In this document: in pieces, positions 61,201-64,000 of the stretch | Layout of the letters: every line of letters begins with the position of its first letter | Position numbering within the stretch: the stretch's first letter is position 1 | NCBI GenBank assembly: GCA_003223515.1 | Contig: QHVI01000014.1 | Coordinates: 1 to 64,000 of the forward strand | DNA length: 64,000 nt | Source: Candidatus Angelobacter sp. Gp1-AA117 | GTDB taxonomy: Bacteria > Acidobacteriota > Terriglobia > Terriglobales > Acidobacteriaceae | Direction of reading: 5' to 3' | Position numbers and translations under genes: made by a program | Notes under the pieces: model-generated | Told to the model about the DNA's origin: nothing | Databases searched by the model: none | Seen by the model: the letters and a program-made list of their open reading frames with translations, nothing else

Positions 61201-64000
61201 ATGGACCTCAAGATCAAAGCGGACGCGAAGCTCGCCGCCGGTGATGGGTTCAACCTGCACGCCGTCAAATTGCGGCAGATCTGACGGCGCATTCTGAACG
61301 GCAAACAACACCTGGTATATGGGCGTGATGTTCAGGCTGCGTGGCAGTGCAAGCTCCTCCACCAGGCGTTCAAAAGGAAGATTCTGGTGCTGGTAAGCTT
61401 CGAGGGTGATTGCGCGTACCGCCGCCAGCAGATCCAGAAAGTTCTGGTGAGGGTATAAACGCAGACGCATCACCAGCGTGTTCACAAAGAACCCGATCAA
61501 CTGTTCCAGTTGTGCTTCCTGGCGGTTGGCGATCGGTGATCCTATGACGATGTCCTGTTGCCCGCTGTAACGCTCCAGCAGCACAGCGAAGGCCGCCAGC
61601 AAAGTCATATAGAGGGTTGCGTGCCCGGAGCGTCCCAGTTCTTTTACCGCATTCACCTGCGTGGCCGGCAGCGTGACACTGCACATCTCGGCAACAAAAG
61701 TTTGCATGGATGGGCGTGGGCGGTCCAGCGGCAACTGCAGTTGCATGGGAATATCAGCCAACTGTTTCTTCCAGTAATCCAGTTCGCGCTGGAGTGCCTC
61801 TTCATTCAGGGCAGCGCGCTGCCACAAGGCAAAATCGGCATACTGCACCGGAAGCGGAGACAGCGGATCAGAGCGCCTGCCGTGGAATGCTTCATACAGT
61901 GCCATCAATTCACTGTGAAATATCCCTTGTGACCAGCCATCAAAAATAATGTGGTGAAAGCTGTAGAGGAAAACATGATCATCCTCGCCAACCTTGAAGA
62001 GCTTCATCCGCAGCAAAGGGCCGCTGGTAAGATCAAACGGAGTTTCCAGTTCATCGCGCAGGGCCACACCGATATGCTGCCGCTTGGCAGCATCATTCAG
62101 CCCTGTCAAGTCTTCCAGCAGCAGCGGTACCGCCATATCTGGCAGAATGACCTGCACCGGCTCACCCTCAACTTTGATGAAACGGGTCCGCAGAGTTTCA
62201 TGCCGCTCGACCATCGCAGCCACTGCGCGTTCCAGCATCTTCGCATCAAGTTTGCCCCGCAGGCGGAAGGCCATGGGCAGGTTGTATTCCGTGCTGGATT
62301 TCTGCAACTGATCAATAAACCAAAGGCGCTGCTGCGCAAATGACAACGGCAGGCGCTCAGGCCGCTGCTGGCGCTCCAGAGGATGAACGGTCTTCTTTGC
62401 CTGATGCAGATGCGGGGCCAGATCAGCAACCGCAGGATTCTCGAACAGGGTGCGCAGTGGAATTTCAACCCCGGCAACCGCTCGTATGCGACTGACCAGG
62501 CGCGTGGCAGCCAGCGAATGTCCGCCCAGCGCGAAGAAGTTGCTCTCGATGCCGACGCGCTCCATGCCCAGCACTCCGGCAAAGAGTTCGCACAGCAGCT
62601 CTTCCATCGGTGTGCGTGGCGCGCGGTAGCTCGTCTCATTACCGGTACGCGCAGGCCGGGGCAGCGCCGCGCGATCTAATTTGCCATTGGCCGTCAGCGG
62701 CAGGTGCTCAAGCAGCATGAAATCGGAGGGCACCATGTAATCCGGCAGGCGCTGGCTCATGATCTCCTGCAGTTGTGTCACACTCAGGGCCGTACCTGGC
62801 TCAGGAACTACATAAGCTACAAGATACTTCTCGCCGTGCTGCTGGTATGCGAGCACGGCGCATTGCCCGATTCCTTCAATATCACGCAGCGCGCCTTCAA
62901 TTTCGCCGGGCTCGACCCGAAAGCCGCGGATTTTTACCTGCTGGTCGGTGCGTCCCTGGAATTCGAGTGCGCCCTGTGCATTGCGACGCACCAGGTCGCC
63001 GGTACGGTACATGCGCGCACCCGGACGCCCGTGAGGATCGGCAACGAAACGTTCTGCGGTGAAAGCTGCGCGATTCAGATACCCACGCGCCAGCCCCGCT
63101 CCTGCTACATAAAGTTCTCCGGTCACTCCCTGCGGTACTGGCTCAAGCCATTCATCAAGCACATAGGCGCGGGAATTGGAGATGGGATAACCAATGGGCA
63201 CACTCTGCTGCAACCCTGCTTTCGGCGGCACTCTGTAACAGCAACTGAACGTAGTATTCTCCGTCGGGCCATAGCCGTTGATCACTTCGCAGTGCGGATA
63301 AGCATGCAACATACGCTGCACATGATCCACAGAGAGCACGTCTCCACCGGCAATCAGGTACTTCAGGCCGGAAAGAGCAGCCAGCCCCGCGGGACTATCT
63401 ACCAGGGCATGAAAAAGACCGGCCGTAAGCCATGCCGTGTTAATTTGAAAATGCGAGATGGTGCCGGCAATCTCCTCCACCGATGCCGGCCCGGCAGGCA
63501 TTACCACCAGCGTACCGCCATTCAGCAACGCTCCCCAGATTTCGAAAGTTGCCGCGTCAAAGTTCAGGGGCGCAAATTGCAACAGGCGCGACGACCTGTC
63601 AAGATCAACATAATTGGGCTCGCGTACCAGCCGGATAACGCTGGCATGGGAAACCAGAATGGCCTTGGGCTCACCGGTAGAGCCCGAAGTGAAGTTCACA
63701 TAAGCCGCTGCGGTCTGCGGAATGATAAGAGAAGGATTCTCATCTAAACCTGCTTCATCATCTGCCTGCACCAGGATGCAGTGCTCCACAACTCCAGCAT
63801 AGATTGCGTGATTCTCGCGATGAGTGATCAGGTATCGCAATCCCGCTGCTTCAATTAAATTCTTACGCCGCGACTCGGGAATATCCTCAGCAATGGGCAC
63901 ATAGGCTGCGCCCGCCTTCAGAACCGCCAGCAGCGCGACGATCATCTCCGGCGCGCGCTCCAGGGATATGCCGACCAAAGTCTCCAGACCTGCCCCAAGT
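55210..64000 (-). CDS. NRPS-B, 3' part: A-PCP-C-A-PCP-C-A-PCP-TE (start outside window)
   Basis: About 2930 visible residues; the frame is open at the right edge and begins inside an A domain. A(a) (64000 to about 62660) reads DAFWIGGTFK, the Val code; its A3 motif is FTSGSTGEPKAI. PCP Ser is near 62517. C has HHIIFDGWS (62360-61050). A(b) (60990-59500) reads DVFSVAFVYK, which I cannot assign. PCP Ser near 59368. C has HHIISDAWS (59210-57930). A(c) (57850-56320) reads DFWNIGMVHK, the Thr code. PCP Ser near 56180. TE (56040-55213) has CLHGGSG, the nucleophile in GMSMGG, and a late His in HCRHPRIT. The TE releases the product, so this gene acts last although it is transcribed first. No epimerase seen. 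Overlaps MbtH by four bases. Confidence 0.95.
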   Translation of the reverse strand, partial: LGAGLETLVGISLERAPEMIVALLAVLKAGAAYVPIAEDIPESRRKNLIEAAGLRYLITHRENHAIYAGVVEHCILVQADDEAGLDENPSLIIPQTAAAYVNFTSGSTGEPKAILVSHASVIRLVREPNYVDLDRSSRLLQFAPLNFDAATFEIWGALLNGGTLVVMPAGPASVEEIAGTISHFQINTAWLTAGLFHALVDSPAGLAALSGLKYLIAGGDVLSVDHVQRMLHAYPHCEVINGYGPTENTTFSCCYRVPPKAGLQQSVPIGYPISNSRAYVLDEWLEPVPQGVTGELYVAGAGLARGYLNRAAFTAERFVADPHGRPGARMYRTGDLVRRNAQGALEFQGRTDQQVKIRGFRVEPGEIEGALRDIEGIGQCAVLAYQQHGEKYLVAYVVPEPGTALSVTQLQEIMSQRLPDYMVPSDFMLLEHLPLTANGKLDRAALPRPARTGNETSYRAPRTPMEELLCELFAGVLGMERVGIESNFFALGGHSLAATRLVSRIRAVAGVEIPLRTLFENPAVADLAPHLHQAKKTVHPLERQQRPERLPLSFAQQRLWFIDQLQKSSTEYNLPMAFRLRGKLDAKMLERAVAAMVERHETLRTRFIKVEGEPVQVILPDMAVPLLLEDLTGLNDAAKRQHIGVALRDELETPFDLTSGPLLRMKLFKVGEDDHVFLYSFHHIIFDGWSQGIFHSELMALYEAFHGRRSDPLSPLPVQYADFALWQRAALNEEALQRELDYWKKQLADIPMQLQLPLDRPRPSMQTFVAEMCSVTLPATQVNAVKELGRSGHATLYMTLLAAFAVLLERYSGQQDIVIGSPIANRQEAQLEQLIGFFVNTLVMRLRLYPHQNFLDLLAAVRAITLEAYQHQNLPFERLVEELALPRSLNITPIYQVLFAVQNAPSDLPQFDGVQVEPITGGELRVRFDLEVHAWEHQGQITFYWIYNRDLFDRWRMEQMAAHFAHLLEDVTARPSIPIWQLEITPERERNRLLHEQNQSRHEWPRHKCVHELFEEQAKRTPNAVAAISGTGSLTYGELNARANRMAHHLISLGVGPEVPVGIFMERSLEMPVALLGVFKAGGCYLPLDPEYPEARLSQMLADSKPLLVLSTEGLAARLPDTIHVLTCDAPDLQAASDHNPANTDRRAALLPSNTAYIIYTSGSTGNPKGVAVCHSNISALLHWAISALGPQRLSRVLFTTSLNFDVSVFELFAPLLAGGSIEMVRDLLALVESPRKTWKASLISAVPSVFSMLLERGVMLQEVTTVVFAGEALPAKLVEDTRAVLPQARIADFYGPTETTVYATAWHSDSETGAEASIGQPIWNTRAYVLDSRLQPVPTGVAGELYVTGAGLARGYLNRPSLTAERFVADPYSTEPGARMYRTGDLVRRRNNGDLEYLGRSDQQVKVRGYRIELGEIEAALRSLPEIKQCAVALREDGKLGRQIVAYLSPVAESVLDPAALRQRLQNRLPEHMLPSLFVVLDQLPLTASGKLNRHALPQPGVQNESRRSPRTAQETILCELFAEVLEIEQAGVDDNFFTLGGHSLLAMLLVSRIQERMGAEIPVRAIFEHSTVARLAQFLSHVRSTETRPALVRQPRPERLPLSHAQRRLWFIHQLQETTSEYNLTEALRLRGELDRRALERAINAIVERHEVLRTHFAEIEGEPGQIIVPHLPIEVPYKHFSSLAEAEKWERVTSAVRQEATEAFDLAHGPLLRLKLLKLGEQDHILLRTLHHIISDAWSQNVFKQEFMVLYDAFRAGEENPLQALQLQYADFALWQRSWLDDRAVAQELDYWRKQLAGIPEQLDLPRDRPRPAFQTFVADVYSLIVPSARMKLVKHVSKSNDATLYMTLLAAFALLLQRHSGETDIVIGSPVANRSGPQLEQMIGFLVNTLVMRVRVNPLQSFQKLLRSTRDTALEAFQHQDLPFERLVEEVAAQRSLSTTPIFQVLFGLHHAPLRVQRLKGIEVEPVAIPDQWVRFDVELHAFESEQQTEFYWMYNRDLFDQWRMARMANQYARLLEQIANAPDQAVGTIDLLDPAERDQVITEWNERRGFAADDLLHLMFAQQAERTAQAIALSYEHQSWTYAELNRRANQLAHYLLKQQAGPERRVGICLERSMETVLAVLGVLKAGGAYLPLDPQAPAERLAYIIQDAGAEVILTSAEMEGRLPREQAKLVFLDRDWERIGTEDGTNPQSHASPANTAYVIYTSGSTGKPKGVMVTHENVARLLSATRHWFNFSAADVWTLFHSYAFDFSVWEIWGALLYGGRLVIVPYWVTRSPESFYGLLKTEKVTVLNQTPSAFRQLSEFEQSSALSGGDLSLRLVIFGGEALEMSSLRSWFAGHGDARPQMVNMYGITETTVHVTYQRLTAGTANESASLIGERIPDLQTYILDEFMQPTGIGIAGELYVGGAGLARGYLNRPELSAQQFVPHPFSKEPGERLYRSGDLVRYRKNGQLEYLGRIDHQVKIRGHRIELGEIEAVLGRHAGVKQCAVVVREDGGVGPQLVAYIEPAQDLTMDLEDARQEMGRVLPDYMVPAALVLLEKIPITINGKLDRRALPAPERQRGQYRAPGNPQEQKLCELFAEVLGVEQVGVDDNFFALGGHSLVAPRLVSRIRDTLGVSLSLRALFEAPTVAELSLRIHSGVSGKSALDQVLTLNAQGNLPPLFCLHGGSGLSWGYAGLVRELGPNRPIYGIQAVGIDTKCAFPANIEEMAGNYARTIRKIQPHGPYYMVGMSMGGLVAHAIACQLQREGEELGCLAIMDSYLAVPGEIALEPDITELFELVQFDTEHLKGRRVSIPTVVEVARQVGHVIGLLEVEQIERMLHFLKHATTLRLAFRPGKFRGNILFFAATQDRPDFFSPAQWRDHVTGEIKIHELHCRHPRITDPDQIAMVGKVLRNYLAERPSKPAAAVQAFYNEPSSERRL

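Noticed and set aside
62704-63747. A 347-codon + strand open frame opposite NRPS-B
   Set aside because: It is antisense to a well-defined A domain with all core motifs, has no family features, and similar long antisense frames occur across the whole high-GC synthetase region.
31327-64000. Epimerization domains that would give D-residues
   Set aside because: Each PCP is followed directly by a C domain, the PKS or the TE; no E-type domain or dual C/E HHxxxxGD pattern was seen.
1-64000. CRISPR arrays, tRNA or rRNA genes
   Set aside because: No regularly spaced direct repeats and no tRNA- or rRNA-like sequence were recognised by eye; a tRNA scan would be needed to exclude a missed gene.

Overview
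The window looks like chromosome from a soil acidobacterium of the Koribacter/Angelobacter type. This rests on an ADOP-type duplicated orphan FtsX permease, an HTH-FlgO/TolB-like-TPR regulator, tandem type IV pilins, moderately high GC, and several families of short palindromic and text-like dispersed repeats. The assignment is inferred from gene content, not from a marker gene.

The left half (1-31 kb) is mostly core genome on the + strand: the end of heme A synthase, heme O synthase, an ABC exporter and a DUF420 protein (cytochrome oxidase assembly); ssb; a frataxin-like protein; a membrane alkaline-phosphatase-superfamily transferase; three tandem pilA-like genes followed by an ABC ATPase, a permease and a TPR protein (a pilGHI-like arrangement); a frameshifted beta-propeller lipoprotein; an HTH-TPR regulator; a glycosyltransferase and PIG-L deacetylase pair; dapD; a dicarboxylate symporter; a truncated TMEM175 remnant; RNase J; a membrane-anchored hydrolase; threonine dehydratase; an SH3-domain protein; uppP; ftsK; and trxA. 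Several of these genes have a -10 hexamer only 7-12 bp from the ATG, which suggests leaderless or near-leaderless mRNAs.

The right half (31.3-64 kb, all - strand) is a large lipopeptide NRPS/PKS operon. It is transcribed right to left: NRPS-B (5' end outside the window; A(Val)-PCP-C-A(?)-PCP-C-A(Thr)-PCP-TE), MbtH, ADOP permease, a B12-dependent radical SAM enzyme of the RiPP-maturase (rSAM ocin_1) type, a SyrD/PvdE-type peptide ABC exporter, NRPS-A (FAAL-ACP-C-A(Ala)-PCP-C-A(Thr-like)-PCP-C-A(Gln)-PCP) and a one-module PKS (KS-AT-KR-DH-ACP). Chain growth therefore probably starts on the second-last gene (NRPS-A), is extended by one malonate on the PKS, and ends on the first gene, NRPS-B, which carries the only thioesterase. 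The likely product is an acyl-Ala-Thr-Gln-(C2 ketide)-...-Val-X-Thr lipopeptide, perhaps with a vinylogous Gln. The radical SAM enzyme is the least expected component.

Beyond the genes there are a MITE-like element whose terminal repeat supplies the ssb stop codon; a ~180-bp repeat family (three copies plus fragments); a 22-bp palindrome that sits in-frame inside the megasynthase genes; a gene-conversion patch between two pilins; a shared TGACA/TGTCA motif upstream of all three pilins; and a candidate small RNA or attenuator between pilins 2 and 3.
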